A DNA stretch of 6,757 nucleotides, from positions 1 to 6,757 of the forward strand of contig JAAYZJ010000494.1 of the NCBI GenBank assembly GCA_012514915.1. The letters are read 5' to 3'. Of the stretch, positions 1-6,757 are shown piece by piece (within the stretch, counting starts at the first letter, position 1; each line of letters starts with the position of its first letter). The stretch is from Lentisphaerota bacterium (GTDB lineage: Bacteria; Verrucomicrobiota; Kiritimatiellia; RFP12; JAAYLN01). Under the pieces are notes generated by a model, which saw only the letters and a list, made by a program, of their open reading frames with translations, made no database searches and had not been told where the DNA came from. The translations under genes were made by a program, and so were the position numbers.

Positions 1-1452
1 GATCCACCTCCGCCCGTCAAGACGGCGCACGATCTCGGCCGCGGTCTGGCTGGAGAGGGGCTCGCGCCAGTCGATGACCTCGCGGAAGTTGAAGATGCCG
101 ACGGCCAGCAGCAGGACGCACATGTAGCTGATCAGCAGGCGCCCGAGCGGCGCGTGGGCGGCATCATGCCCCACCTGCTGCTCGCCGCCCCCGCCGGGGT
201 GGCGACCGCGCGTCACGTCCGGAAAATACCGTCCGCCCGACATGAGGTACCCCTGCCCCACCAAGAAGCCCACCACCAGCGCGGACAACAGGAAGACCGA
301 ACCGGCGAGAGGCTGATGCTCAAGGTGGCGGATGAGTCCCCAGGGGGAGAGCGAGCTGCTCGTCAGCGCGAGCGTCGAGGTTCCCATCAGGGTGATCAGC
401 AGCAGCCCCCCTGATGATCCGATCCTTTCGGGATCACCCCAGATGACCATGCCGATCATCGCGAGCGCCGGCATGACGACGAAGCACAGGACGATCAGCC
501 ACAGGGAATCGGCCATCCACCCGCCAAACACCATGGCGCCGAAATACTGGAGGCTCAGGATGATGTCACGAAAGGGAGCGAAGAACGGCGCGGCCATGCC
601 AGAGCCTTGGGACAGCCAGGCTAGCATCAGGTAGGCGCTGCCACCGAGCAGCATGCCGGCCATCAGGCTGACGTGTCCGCCCGCGTAGCCGATATCGCCC
701 ATGCGGATGGCACGGCTGGCGAAAAAAAGCATCAGTGGGAGGATCAGTAGCCCCGTGGAGTTCTCGAAGAGGAAGGCGGCCAGCAGGGTGCCGAAGATCA
801 GAAGCGGCCACTCGCGGTGCCGGACGATCGCCTGCAGCAGCAGCCAGCCCATGATGACCTGCAGCAGGCATTCGAAGGTGAGCGGCAGGCAGCGCGTGGA
901 TGCCAGCCAGAACGGCACCGCCGAACCGAGGGCCGCGGCTGCGGCCAGTCCCGCCACGGTGGCGACGGCCTTGCGGCGGCGTGCGGGCACGGGCGAGACA
1001 TGGAAGGTGAAGAGGAGCACCAGGGCCCGCACCAGAGCGAAAAGCAGCCCGACGCTCAGGGCGCCGAACAGGGCCGAAAGGGCGTTCATCCGCCAGGGCA
1101 GGTCTCCCAGTGGCAGCCTAGCCGTTAGGGCGCAGACACCGCCCCACAGACGATGGCGCGCCCGATAGGTCCAGGTGGTCTCCCGAACCGCCTCCCGCAC
1201 GGTGACGCCGCCCGGCGGCAGTCCGCTCGCGCGCGACTGGCGCAGCGAGTCGCGCGCGCGCTCCAGACGGGTGCGGGTGACCTGCTCGATGTTACCGGCC
1301 TGGCGCAGCGCAACGGCCACCTGGCGGGACGACTCGCCAGGAAAAAAACCGGGATGCAGGGTAGCCTGGTAGATGGCGAGTGCTCCCCCTGCAACCAGCG
1401 TCGCGAGCCAGCGGGCTCGCTGGCGGCTGTTGATTTTCAAACCAGTGCTCAT
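1..1452 (-). CDS. DUF2723-like (GT-C / GT117-type) polytopic membrane protein, C-terminus cut by window edge
   Basis: The frame is open from an ATG at 1452-1450 to the window edge without a stop, giving 484 residues. It has about ten hydrophobic segments, roughly at residues 15-30, 122-150, 162-183, 193-210, 215-245, 255-280, 305-335, 348-365, 383-403 and 437-456. The last is followed by a hydrophilic stretch running off the edge. The N-terminal layout resembles DUF2723: one membrane segment, then an acidic motif (FFPGES, residues 36-41, E40 in place of the family's usual Asp), a His/Trp region (RHRLWGG, 99-105), then NALSALFGALSVGLL (123-137). DUF2723 proteins are GT-C-like integral membrane proteins assigned to glycosyltransferase family GT117, thought to use a lipid-linked sugar donor outside the membrane. 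About 58 mostly hydrophilic, Arg-rich residues separate the acidic motif from the His/Trp region, more than in ordinary DUF2723 proteins as I know them. The start lies 10 bases after the UPF0371 stop, behind AAGGAA. Family assignment is from remembered motifs; donor and acceptor are unknown. Confidence 0.78.
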   Translation of the reverse strand, partial: MSTGLKINSRQRARWLATLVAGGALAIYQATLHPGFFPGESSRQVAVALRQAGNIEQVTRTRLERARDSLRQSRASGLPPGGVTVREAVRETTWTYRARHRLWGGVCALTARLPLGDLPWRMNALSALFGALSVGLLFALVRALVLLFTFHVSPVPARRRKAVATVAGLAAAAALGSAVPFWLASTRCLPLTFECLLQVIMGWLLLQAIVRHREWPLLIFGTLLAAFLFENSTGLLILPLMLFFASRAIRMGDIGYAGGHVSLMAGMLLGGSAYLMLAWLSQGSGMAAPFFAPFRDIILSLQYFGAMVFGGWMADSLWLIVLCFVVMPALAMIGMVIWGDPERIGSSGGLLLITLMGTSTLALTSSSLSPWGLIRHLEHQPLAGSVFLLSALVVGFLVGQGYLMSGGRYFPDVTRGRHPGGGGEQQVGHDAAHAPLGRLLISYMCVLLLAVGIFNFREVIDWREPLSSQTAAEIVRRLDGRRWI

Positions 1453-1458
1453 GAAACG

Positions 1459-1464
1459 TTCCTT
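1459..1464 (-). promoter_or_regulatory. Shine-Dalgarno for the DUF2723-like gene
   Basis: AAGGAA on the minus strand, 6 bases before the ATG at 1452. It overlaps the TAA stop of the UPF0371 gene (1465-1463), so a ribosome ending that gene finishes on top of this site. It supports the ATG at 1452 as the start. Confidence 0.7.
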
Positions 1465-2983
1465 AAAACGGGGAAACAAAAAGCTCCGGCGATGCAAAAC
1501 GGGGATCCGATGCATGCCGCAGGCCGATGCGCCGCAGGCCGGCTTCGTCGCCCGGTGTGGCGATGTGCGACAGGTGCATTTCGCAGTCGCGCAACTCGCC
1601 CAGATGATCGATGGCGGCCTGGGCTGCGGGGTTCACCGAGGAGGAGATGGCCAGGGCGATCAGAACCTCGTCCAGGCTCAGACTGGGTTGCGTGCCGTGC
1701 AGGATGTCGCGTTTCAGGTGTAGAATCGACCGGATCACGTCGGGTGGCAGGAGGTGGATCGTGTCGGGGATGCTGGCGAGCTTCTTGATGGCGTTCAGCA
1801 CCGTGCTGGACGCGGCATGCATGAGGTCTGAATTCTTGCCGGTGATGAGCGTCCCGTCGGCCAGTTCGATGGCGGCGCCGCAGAAAATGCCGTGGCTGCC
1901 CTTGCCTTGCTCCAGCCCTTCCTGTGCCGCCCGCCGCGCGGGCAGCACGGTCGACCGGTCTTCCTGCGTCAGCTTGAGATCCTTCATCAGCAATTCGATG
2001 CGGGCGACCGTCTCGCGGCCCGTCACCCCGAGTGCATATTCGCAGGCGCAGCGGAAATAGCGTCGGATGATCTCCTGCCCGGAGGCCTGGCGGACGATCC
2101 CGTCGTCGACGATCCCGAAGCCGGCGCGGTTGACGCCCATGTCGGTCGGCGAACGGTAGGGGCACTCCTGGCTGGTGATAGTTTCCCAGATGGCCTTCAG
2201 CAGCGGAAAGGCGGCGATGTCGCGATTGTAGTTGGTCGCCGTCTGCCCCGTGGCCTCGAGGTGGAACGGGTCGATCATGTTGATGTCGCCGAGGTCGGCC
2301 GTGGCCGCCTCGTAGGCAATGTTGACGGGATGCTTGAGCGGCAGGTTCCAGATCGGGAAGGTCTCGAACTTGGCATAGCCGGCTGAGCGTCCCGCCCGGC
2401 AGTCGTGGTACAGCAGGGCCAGGCATGTCGCCAGCTTGCCGCTGCCCGGACCGGGGCCGGTCACGACGACGATCGGGCGCTCCGTCTCGATGAAGGCGTT
2501 GGCGCCGTATCCCTCCTCGCTGACGATGGTTTCGACATCGGCCGGATAGCCCCGTGTGCTGCCGTGGCAGTAGACCTTGATGCCGCGGCGCTCGAGCTTG
2601 TCCCTGAACTGCCGGGCGGCCGGCTGCCCCTCGTAGCGGGTGATGACCACCGCGCGGACGGAAAGGTTCCAGCCGCGCAGATCGTCGATCAGCTTCATCG
2701 CGTCGGCATCGTAGGCAATGCCGAAATCGGCGCGCATTTTTTTACGCTCGATGTCTCCCGCGTAGATGCACAGAATGATATCCACATGCTCCTTGAGGGC
2801 CTGGAGGAGACGGAGCTTGACGTTCGGGTCGTAGCCTGGCAGCACACGGGCCGCGTGGTAGTCGTACAAGAGTTTGCCACCGAACTCGAGATAGAGCTTG
2901 TTGCCAAACTGCCGCATCCGCGACAGAATCTCCTGGGTCTGCTCGCGCAGGTACTGGTCGTTGTCAAATCCTCGTGGGTTCAC
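1463..2983 (-). CDS. UPF0371 / DUF1846 family protein
   Basis: A complete 506-residue protein, close to the roughly 500 residues usual for this family (Pfam DUF1846). Family-typical blocks run along its whole length: FDNDQYL near residue 6; GNKLYLEFGGKLLYDYHAARVLPG at 27-50; AGDIERKKMRADFG at 75-88; a glycine-rich, P-loop-like TGPGPGSGK at 175-183; KFETFPIWNLPLKHPVN at 205-221; TADLGDINMIDPFH at 228-241; NYNRDIAAFPLL at 251-262; SPTDMGVN at 278-285; and ADGTLITGKNSDLMHAAS at 375-392. There is no signal peptide or membrane segment, so it should be cytoplasmic. The biochemical role of the family is not established to my knowledge; the P-loop-like motif suggests nucleotide or phosphate binding but does not prove it. 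The start is a GTG overlapping the DUF4340 stop, with AGGAG 5 bases upstream. The protein looks intact, with no frameshift. What is odd is its setting, between an ABC-transporter accessory gene and a membrane glycosyltransferase-like gene. Confidence 0.96.
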   Translation of the reverse strand: MNPRGFDNDQYLREQTQEILSRMRQFGNKLYLEFGGKLLYDYHAARVLPGYDPNVKLRLLQALKEHVDIILCIYAGDIERKKMRADFGIAYDADAMKLIDDLRGWNLSVRAVVITRYEGQPAARQFRDKLERRGIKVYCHGSTRGYPADVETIVSEEGYGANAFIETERPIVVVTGPGPGSGKLATCLALLYHDCRAGRSAGYAKFETFPIWNLPLKHPVNIAYEAATADLGDINMIDPFHLEATGQTATNYNRDIAAFPLLKAIWETITSQECPYRSPTDMGVNRAGFGIVDDGIVRQASGQEIIRRYFRCACEYALGVTGRETVARIELLMKDLKLTQEDRSTVLPARRAAQEGLEQGKGSHGIFCGAAIELADGTLITGKNSDLMHAASSTVLNAIKKLASIPDTIHLLPPDVIRSILHLKRDILHGTQPSLSLDEVLIALAISSSVNPAAQAAIDHLGELRDCEMHLSHIATPGDEAGLRRIGLRHASDPRFASPELFVSPF

Positions 2984-4875
2984 TCGGGCTCCTTGGAAGG
3001 CGGCAGGACGGGTTCCACGGCCGGAACGGACTGCGCAGCCGGTTGCAGCAGGGATTGTTCCAGCGGGCGCCAGGTCTCAGGCGCCAGTACAAAAACGGTG
3101 TCATGCCCCTTGAGGCTGGCGAAACGGCCGCCGCCGTCGGTCAGCTCGCCAATCAGCAGCACACGCCGCAGGGTCTCCTCGGTCGTCAAGTCGACGAGGA
3201 TCTCCAGATAGGGGTTGGCCAGCCCATAGCGTGCCGCATCGCGCACCGGCTCCAGGGACTCGACCCGTGTCGCGCGGACCTCCGCGAGTACCGCCAGCCA
3301 GGCGTCGAGCGCCACGCGGTTGACGCTGCGATCCGGGAGACCCGACCGCCAGACGCCGGCGTGCCGGTCATGCTCGACCGACTCAACCCGGTTGCTGGCG
3401 CCGTCCCGGCGCACGGCGAGGCGCCGGATGCTGTCGGCCGACAGCTTGAAAAGCATGCGGTTGCGCAGGACCACGGGGTTCCGCAGGTGTCCGGCGACGC
3501 TGTTCCACTGGGTGGTGGGCACCAGAAAGGCGAGAGGTTCGCCGTGGAAGACCAGCGGCACGACGGCGGCTTCGACACCGTCGTCCTCGGCGGGGAACCG
3601 CAGCAGGCGCCAGGTCTCATGCCGCGTGGCGAGATCGATGCGGGCGATCTCGCCGGTCCGGCTGTTCATGGGCGGCGCCTCGGAGAAACCGTCGGCGCGC
3701 AGGGCGAGCAGCGCATCGACGAGACGGGCCACCGGATCGCGCTCGGCCTGTTCGGAGACGGGACTCGTCAACGCCCAGTCTCCTGAGGCGTCGCGACGCA
3801 GGGAGAAGGGCTCGCCGAACCCATGGACCGACAGGTGTTGGATGTCCGCCTCGCCCACCGTGAAGAGCCGTTTGTCGCGCAACGCGTCGAGCGGCTGCCG
3901 TGCGGCTTCGTACAGGCGGTTGGTCACCGCCACGATGGCCAGGCCGTCGGGTGTGAGGGCATGCACATGTCCCGGCAGTCCCTCGACCGGGTGCCCCAGC
4001 CGGATATGCTGCCCCACGGGATCGCCCGCCATCCACACCTGGATCTGCGCACCCGACGCGTCGTCGTCCAGCCCGTAGCGCAGCAGACGGCCGCGGGTGT
4101 CCCGGAGGGAGTCCGGCGGCGCGTCGTCCGCCGTGGGCCAGATGTAGCGCGCGATTTCAGCCTCGGTGAGCGCATCGAGCAGGGCGGCGACGGCGGCGGC
4201 ATCGGCGCGGGCGCTCACCGGTTGCGTCAGTGTCCAGCCGGCAGCGCCATGCACCAGCTTGATATAGGCGCCTCCCGGACGGCGCAGGCCGATCGCGCTG
4301 ACCCGGCGCAGGTCGGCGCGGAAGAATCGGGGGTCGCTCATGGCAAAGGGCGACTCGGGCAGCGCGGCGATCAGCGCGGGATCGGTCAGCAGAACATCGT
4401 CACTGCGGGAAAAGCTGCAGAAGAGCTCGTTGCTGGCGCTCGTCAGATCGCCCAGCAGCAGCTCGGCGCGCGCCCGCGGCCCCGCGATCACGAGACGCGC
4501 CTGCGGCTCCAGCAGCCCGAATGCAGCGGGTGTCAGTTCACGCAGAACGATCTCGTGATGGCGCACCCGGCCGCGCAATGGCGCCCGCTCGCAGGCGTCG
4601 AGCAGCCGCTGCACCGCTGTCTGGCTGGCCCGTGCCTCCAGCGGATGCCGCAGGATCCATCCATCGGGACCGCGCCGGAGCTCGGCACGAAATCCCGTGC
4701 GTTCAATCATCAGGTAGTCGACCTCGCGCAGCGCCGCCGGGAAGAGCAGCCCCGGCTCCCCCCCCTGCCCCACCCGCCCGCGCTGCGGCGCGGGCAAACG
4801 GTGCAGAACCCATAGCAGCAGGCCGCAGGCGATGCACGCCAGCAGCAGACTCAAGGTGGTACGGAACCGTGGCAC
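2980..4875 (-). CDS. DUF4340 domain-containing membrane-anchored protein with four repeat units
   Basis: A complete 631-residue protein starting at a GTG. Residues about 7-27 form one hydrophobic N-terminal segment (signal anchor or uncleaved signal); the rest is hydrophilic and should lie outside the cytoplasmic membrane. DUF4340 proteins are usually encoded next to GldG-type ABC transporter genes, as here, and their molecular role is unknown. I see four tandem units, each opening with a beta-rich stretch of the type 'L..V..L.I.R....' followed by a Trp block and a helix: about 48-188 (GWIL at 72-75), 188-337 (GWTLTQPV at 213-220), 338-477 (DWALTSPV at 366-373) and 478-608 (VWRSGLPD at 508-515). 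Units 1 to 3 end in similar DPRFF, DKRLF and NRMLF segments. The tail (609-631) is Pro/Glu-rich with no clear fold. The stop overlaps the UPF0371 start as GTGA. Family assignment is firm; the repeat count is read by eye. Confidence 0.9.
   Translation of the reverse strand: MPRFRTTLSLLLACIACGLLLWVLHRLPAPQRGRVGQGGEPGLLFPAALREVDYLMIERTGFRAELRRGPDGWILRHPLEARASQTAVQRLLDACERAPLRGRVRHHEIVLRELTPAAFGLLEPQARLVIAGPRARAELLLGDLTSASNELFCSFSRSDDVLLTDPALIAALPESPFAMSDPRFFRADLRRVSAIGLRRPGGAYIKLVHGAAGWTLTQPVSARADAAAVAALLDALTEAEIARYIWPTADDAPPDSLRDTRGRLLRYGLDDDASGAQIQVWMAGDPVGQHIRLGHPVEGLPGHVHALTPDGLAIVAVTNRLYEAARQPLDALRDKRLFTVGEADIQHLSVHGFGEPFSLRRDASGDWALTSPVSEQAERDPVARLVDALLALRADGFSEAPPMNSRTGEIARIDLATRHETWRLLRFPAEDDGVEAAVVPLVFHGEPLAFLVPTTQWNSVAGHLRNPVVLRNRMLFKLSADSIRRLAVRRDGASNRVESVEHDRHAGVWRSGLPDRSVNRVALDAWLAVLAEVRATRVESLEPVRDAARYGLANPYLEILVDLTTEETLRRVLLIGELTDGGGRFASLKGHDTVFVLAPETWRPLEQSLLQPAAQSVPAVEPVLPPSKEPE
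2989..2993 (-). promoter_or_regulatory. Shine-Dalgarno for the UPF0371 gene
   Basis: AGGAG on the minus strand, 5 bases before the GTG at 2983-2981. It lies inside the last codons of the DUF4340 gene. It fixes the GTG start and, with the GTGA overlap (2983-2980), indicates translational coupling. Confidence 0.75.
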
Positions 4876-4884
4876 GCCGCTTTG

Positions 4885-4889
4885 CTCCT
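4885..4889 (-). promoter_or_regulatory. Shine-Dalgarno for the DUF4340 gene
   Basis: AGGAG on the minus strand, 9 bases before the GTG at 4875-4873. It overlaps the TAG stop of the GldG-family gene (4890-4888). It supports the GTG as the true start; the protein then begins MPRFRTTL and enters its membrane anchor directly. Confidence 0.65.
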
Positions 4890-6396
4890 AACGCCGCCGA
4901 AGGGTGACGCAACCGACACCGAGCACGGCGATCAACAGTGGCCAGTAGACCGCGCTGTGCAGAAAAAATCGGATTTGCCGCCGCCGGGACATCCCCAGTT
5001 GCAGCACATTTCCCTCGGCCATCAGCGAAGAGGCGGAAGGCAGCCCGCTTTCGGTCAGCCAGTTGACCGCGTTCAGCAGGAGATCCCGGTTGCCGGTTCG
5101 CCCCCCCGAGAGGACGGCGTTGACCCCGAAGTTGGAATCGCCGACAACGACGGCGCGCATGGCCCGCAGACCGACATCGTCGCCCAGTCCCGTGCCCAGT
5201 TCCACCGCCACAACCAACGGAAGCCGTCCCTGCCGGTCTGTTCCAGGATCGAACCGTCGGGGCACATGGTCGGGATCGGTTTCGCCCCAGGCGCCGTCGG
5301 GTGCCGCGACGACCACCTCAGCCCGCGGCCGGTCGGGTGCCGCGCTTTCCCCGCCGTCCAACACGTCGATCACCTGCGGATTGACGAAATAGACGGCATT
5401 GCGTTCGAGCTCGCGCGCAATCGGATGGGGTGAAAAGCGGTCGACAATCAGATGAAAACCACCCAGTGTCCGTGCGCCGACCGCCGTCAGGTGCGCCAGC
5501 CGGAGCCCCAGCCGGTCGAGCACCCGTTCCCAGCCGTGCGGCAGCACCGTGGGCCGGTCAAGCAGGAGCAGCAGGCGGCCGCCGCGGGCGAGATAGGCCT
5601 CGATCGCCGCGCGAACCTCGGGGATCGGCACACGGCGGGGGCCCGCGACCAGGAGTACGTCGCAATCGTCGGGCACCGCACCGGCATCGGCCAGGGCGAG
5701 GGTATGGAGCGTGTAGCCCTCGCGCCGGATTTCGCGCGCGAGATCGGAATAGCCGCTCAGGCTGTCGTAACTTGCGAAATCCCGCTCGCCCTGGCCCGTC
5801 AACGCGTAGATCACCGGCGTCCGCGGGCGGGCCAGGCGGGCTAAGGCCGTGACGCAGAGCTGCTCCCCGCGGAAGCGCGTCCGGCGCGGCGCGGTTGTCA
5901 GGACCGCCTCGGACCGGGGGTCGACCGTCTCGAGCATTTCCTCCAGCGCGACTTTCTCAATCCGGCCCGCGCTCAGAAAGACCACCTGCCAGCCCGTCAA
6001 CCCGAGCTGGCTCGCCAACTGCGCCGCCCGTGCCAGATCGCGGTGGGGATCGATGAGCTCGATCCGCAGTGTCGCGCCGCCGGCCTCGGCCGCCGCGTCT
6101 TGCATGTTGGCGAGCAACTGGCGCAGGGGCTCGAAAATCACGTGGCTGCGCGGCAGCAGCACTTTCACCTCGACTTCGCCCCGGGTCGAAGCCATCAGGG
6201 TGCGGGCCCGGTGCGACAGACCGTCGGCCTGCACGGGAAACCGCCCATAGACGTTCAGCCTTGCAGCCAGGAGGTTGACCAGCACGAGCAGCAGCGTCGC
6301 GAGACCGGTCGCCAGCCAGCGGTGGGCCTGCTGCAGGCCGCGCCGCAGCCCGGCGCGTGTGCACGCCTGCCGGGACGTGCCAGGGGGGCGGCTCAC
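4888..6396 (-). CDS. GldG-family ABC transporter auxiliary (substrate-binding-like) protein
   Basis: A complete 502-residue protein from a GTG start. This family (Pfam ABC_transp_aux, GldG-like) works with an ABC-2 permease and an ATPase; in Bacteroidota the related GldA/F/G set is needed for gliding, but in other bacteria the substrate is unknown, so gliding is not implied. It has a membrane segment at about 26-46, a large extracytoplasmic region, and a second membrane segment at about 477-498 followed by a short Arg tail. Family blocks: RGEVEVKVLLPR at 72-83; GEQLCVTALARL at 177-188; PVIYALTGQGERDF at 194-207 followed by SDLAREIRREGY (217-228); a DUF4350-like AYLARGGRLLLLLDRP at 267-282; AVVVGDSNFGVNAVL at 415-429; and LLLNAVNWLTES at 439-450. 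An ATG at 6438 is in frame, but GTG 6396 has GGAGGG 6 bases upstream and overlaps the permease stop, so it is preferred. The DUF4340 gene follows after 12 bases. Confidence 0.92.
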   Translation of the reverse strand: MSRPPGTSRQACTRAGLRRGLQQAHRWLATGLATLLLVLVNLLAARLNVYGRFPVQADGLSHRARTLMASTRGEVEVKVLLPRSHVIFEPLRQLLANMQDAAAEAGGATLRIELIDPHRDLARAAQLASQLGLTGWQVVFLSAGRIEKVALEEMLETVDPRSEAVLTTAPRRTRFRGEQLCVTALARLARPRTPVIYALTGQGERDFASYDSLSGYSDLAREIRREGYTLHTLALADAGAVPDDCDVLLVAGPRRVPIPEVRAAIEAYLARGGRLLLLLDRPTVLPHGWERVLDRLGLRLAHLTAVGARTLGGFHLIVDRFSPHPIARELERNAVYFVNPQVIDVLDGGESAAPDRPRAEVVVAAPDGAWGETDPDHVPRRFDPGTDRQGRLPLVVAVELGTGLGDDVGLRAMRAVVVGDSNFGVNAVLSGGRTGNRDLLLNAVNWLTESGLPSASSLMAEGNVLQLGMSRRRQIRFFLHSAVYWPLLIAVLGVGCVTLRRR

Positions 6397-6757
6397 CGGT
6401 TGCCCTCCAGGACATGCCAGCCGATGAAGAGGCACCAAATGGAGAAGGAAAGGTGAAAAACCACGCTGCGGAGGGCGATCCGTCCCGCGGCGGCATCCAG
6501 CAACTCGACCAGGAGGGGGAAGGCGGGAACCTGGAGGTGCGCGGCCAGCAGAAGCCGCGACAGCGAGGCCCAGACCAGCATGGCGCCGCCGCCCAGCAGG
6601 ATCGTGCCGACGGCCGCCGCCCAGGGGCGCCGGGCGAGGATCGACGCCAGCAGGCCGAGCGCGGTCCAGCTCAACGCGTGCAGCGCCAGGAGTCCGACGG
6701 CGGGCAGCAGGGCGGCGGTGGGCGGCAGCTTGCCGGCGAGATTGTGCGCCAGGAACA
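6393..6757 (-). CDS. GldF-like ABC-2 type transporter permease, C-terminal 120 residues only
   Basis: The 5' part lies beyond the window. The frame is open from the window edge (first full codon at 6755) to a TGA at 6395-6393. The visible 120 residues hold three hydrophobic segments, at about 14-40, 46-70 and 98-116. The end, with ALRSVVFHLS then a membrane helix and a short WHVLEGNR tail, matches the usual C-terminus of GldF-type ABC-2 permeases, where a short loop leads to a final helix ending in a basic/polar tail. Such a permease would form the membrane channel for the downstream GldG-family protein, driven by an ATPase expected further upstream. The TTG at 6674 could be taken as a start but is internal: the same frame continues upstream with hydrophobic sequence of the same kind. 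The stop shares bases with the GldG-family GTG start (GTGA). Confidence 0.85.
   Translation of the reverse strand, partial: FLAHNLAGKLPPTAALLPAVGLLALHALSWTALGLLASILARRPWAAAVGTILLGGGAMLVWASLSRLLLAAHLQVPAFPLLVELLDAAAGRIALRSVVFHLSFSIWCLFIGWHVLEGNR
6403..6408 (-). promoter_or_regulatory. Shine-Dalgarno deciding the GldG-family start
   Basis: GGAGGG on the minus strand, 6 bases before the GTG at 6396-6394 and inside the final codons of the permease gene. Its strength and spacing favour this GTG over the in-frame ATG at 6438, which would add 14 residues unlike the family and lengthen the overlap with the permease. Confidence 0.75.

Noticed and set aside
1..1452. A disrupted or non-coding region, because no complete start-to-stop frame of good length is apparent here.
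   Set aside because: Manual translation of the minus strand from 1452 shows one uninterrupted frame that simply runs off the window before its stop.
1449..2426. A 325-codon minus-strand frame inside the UPF0371 gene.
   Set aside because: It is the alternative frame of a strongly conserved protein and is full of Arg/Pro/His runs without family motifs.
2737..2743. A run of seven T (AAAAAAA on the coding strand) in the UPF0371 gene, considered as a frameshift slippery site.
   Set aside because: The codons across it encode the family-conserved ERKKMRADFG block in the zero frame and the protein continues intact to its normal end; the heptamer is not in the right phase for a standard -1 slip.
4758..4765. 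An eight-C run (eight G on the coding strand) in the DUF4340 gene just after the membrane anchor, and a seven-C run at 5101-5107, considered as phase-variable tracts.
   Set aside because: Both genes are in frame through the runs, runs of this length are common in G+C-rich DNA, and nothing else suggests switching; reads from several isolates showing length variation would be needed.
3823..4815. A 330-codon open frame on the plus strand opposite the DUF4340 gene, and similar long plus-strand frames at 2405-3211, 2974-3786, 1153-1788 and 4882-5433.
   Set aside because: They lie antisense to well-supported genes, have compositions typical of shadow frames in G+C-rich DNA (rich in Arg, Gly, Gln, Pro and His), show no recognisable family, and have no separate context.
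6397..6438. An extended start for the GldG-family protein at the ATG at 6438.
   Set aside because: It would add 14 residues overlapping the permease; the GTG at 6396 has a strong, well-spaced GGAGGG and a classic GTGA overlap.
6393..6674. A short stand-alone membrane protein starting at the TTG at 6674.
   Set aside because: The same frame continues upstream to the window edge with matching hydrophobic sequence, and the C-terminus fits a GldF-type permease, so the TTG is an internal Leu codon.

Overview
The window is a high-G+C bacterial stretch in which all five recognisable genes lie on the minus strand, packed end to end, so it reads as one operon running from position 6757 down to 1. In transcription order they are: (1) the C-terminal end of a GldF-like ABC-2 transporter permease (6757-6393, start outside the window); (2) a GldG-family ABC transporter auxiliary protein (6396-4888); (3) a membrane-anchored DUF4340 protein (4875-2980); (4) a UPF0371/DUF1846 protein (2983-1463); (5) a polytopic membrane protein that looks like a divergent DUF2723 (GT-C fold, GT117-like) protein (1452-1, C-terminus outside the window).

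The gene junctions are tight. Genes 1/2 and 3/4 overlap as GTGA, with the GTG start sharing bases with the TGA stop. Genes 2/3 and 4/5 are 12 and 10 bases apart. Each of the four starts visible in the window has a purine-rich Shine-Dalgarno sequence, and at three of the four junctions it lies in or over the end of the preceding gene. No non-coding stretch longer than about 12 bases exists, and I saw no promoter, terminator, tRNA, rRNA, CRISPR array or mobile element. The promoter should lie upstream of 6757 and the terminator before position 1.

The first three genes form the familiar permease / GldG / DUF4340 module. The ATPase that normally partners it (GldA-like) is not in the window and would be expected just upstream. 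The last two genes are the less expected part: a soluble UPF0371 protein of unknown function, coupled to the DUF4340 gene, followed by a membrane protein with a glycosyltransferase-like N-terminal region. A reasonable but unproven reading is an envelope-associated ABC system co-expressed with a membrane glycosyltransferase-like enzyme.

The combination of the Gld/DUF4340 module, a DUF2723-like protein with an FPGES-type motif, and UPF0371 suggests a high-G+C member of the PVC group (Kiritimatiellota, Lentisphaerota or Verrucomicrobiota) or a similar lineage. This is a guess from gene content; no taxonomic marker is present.
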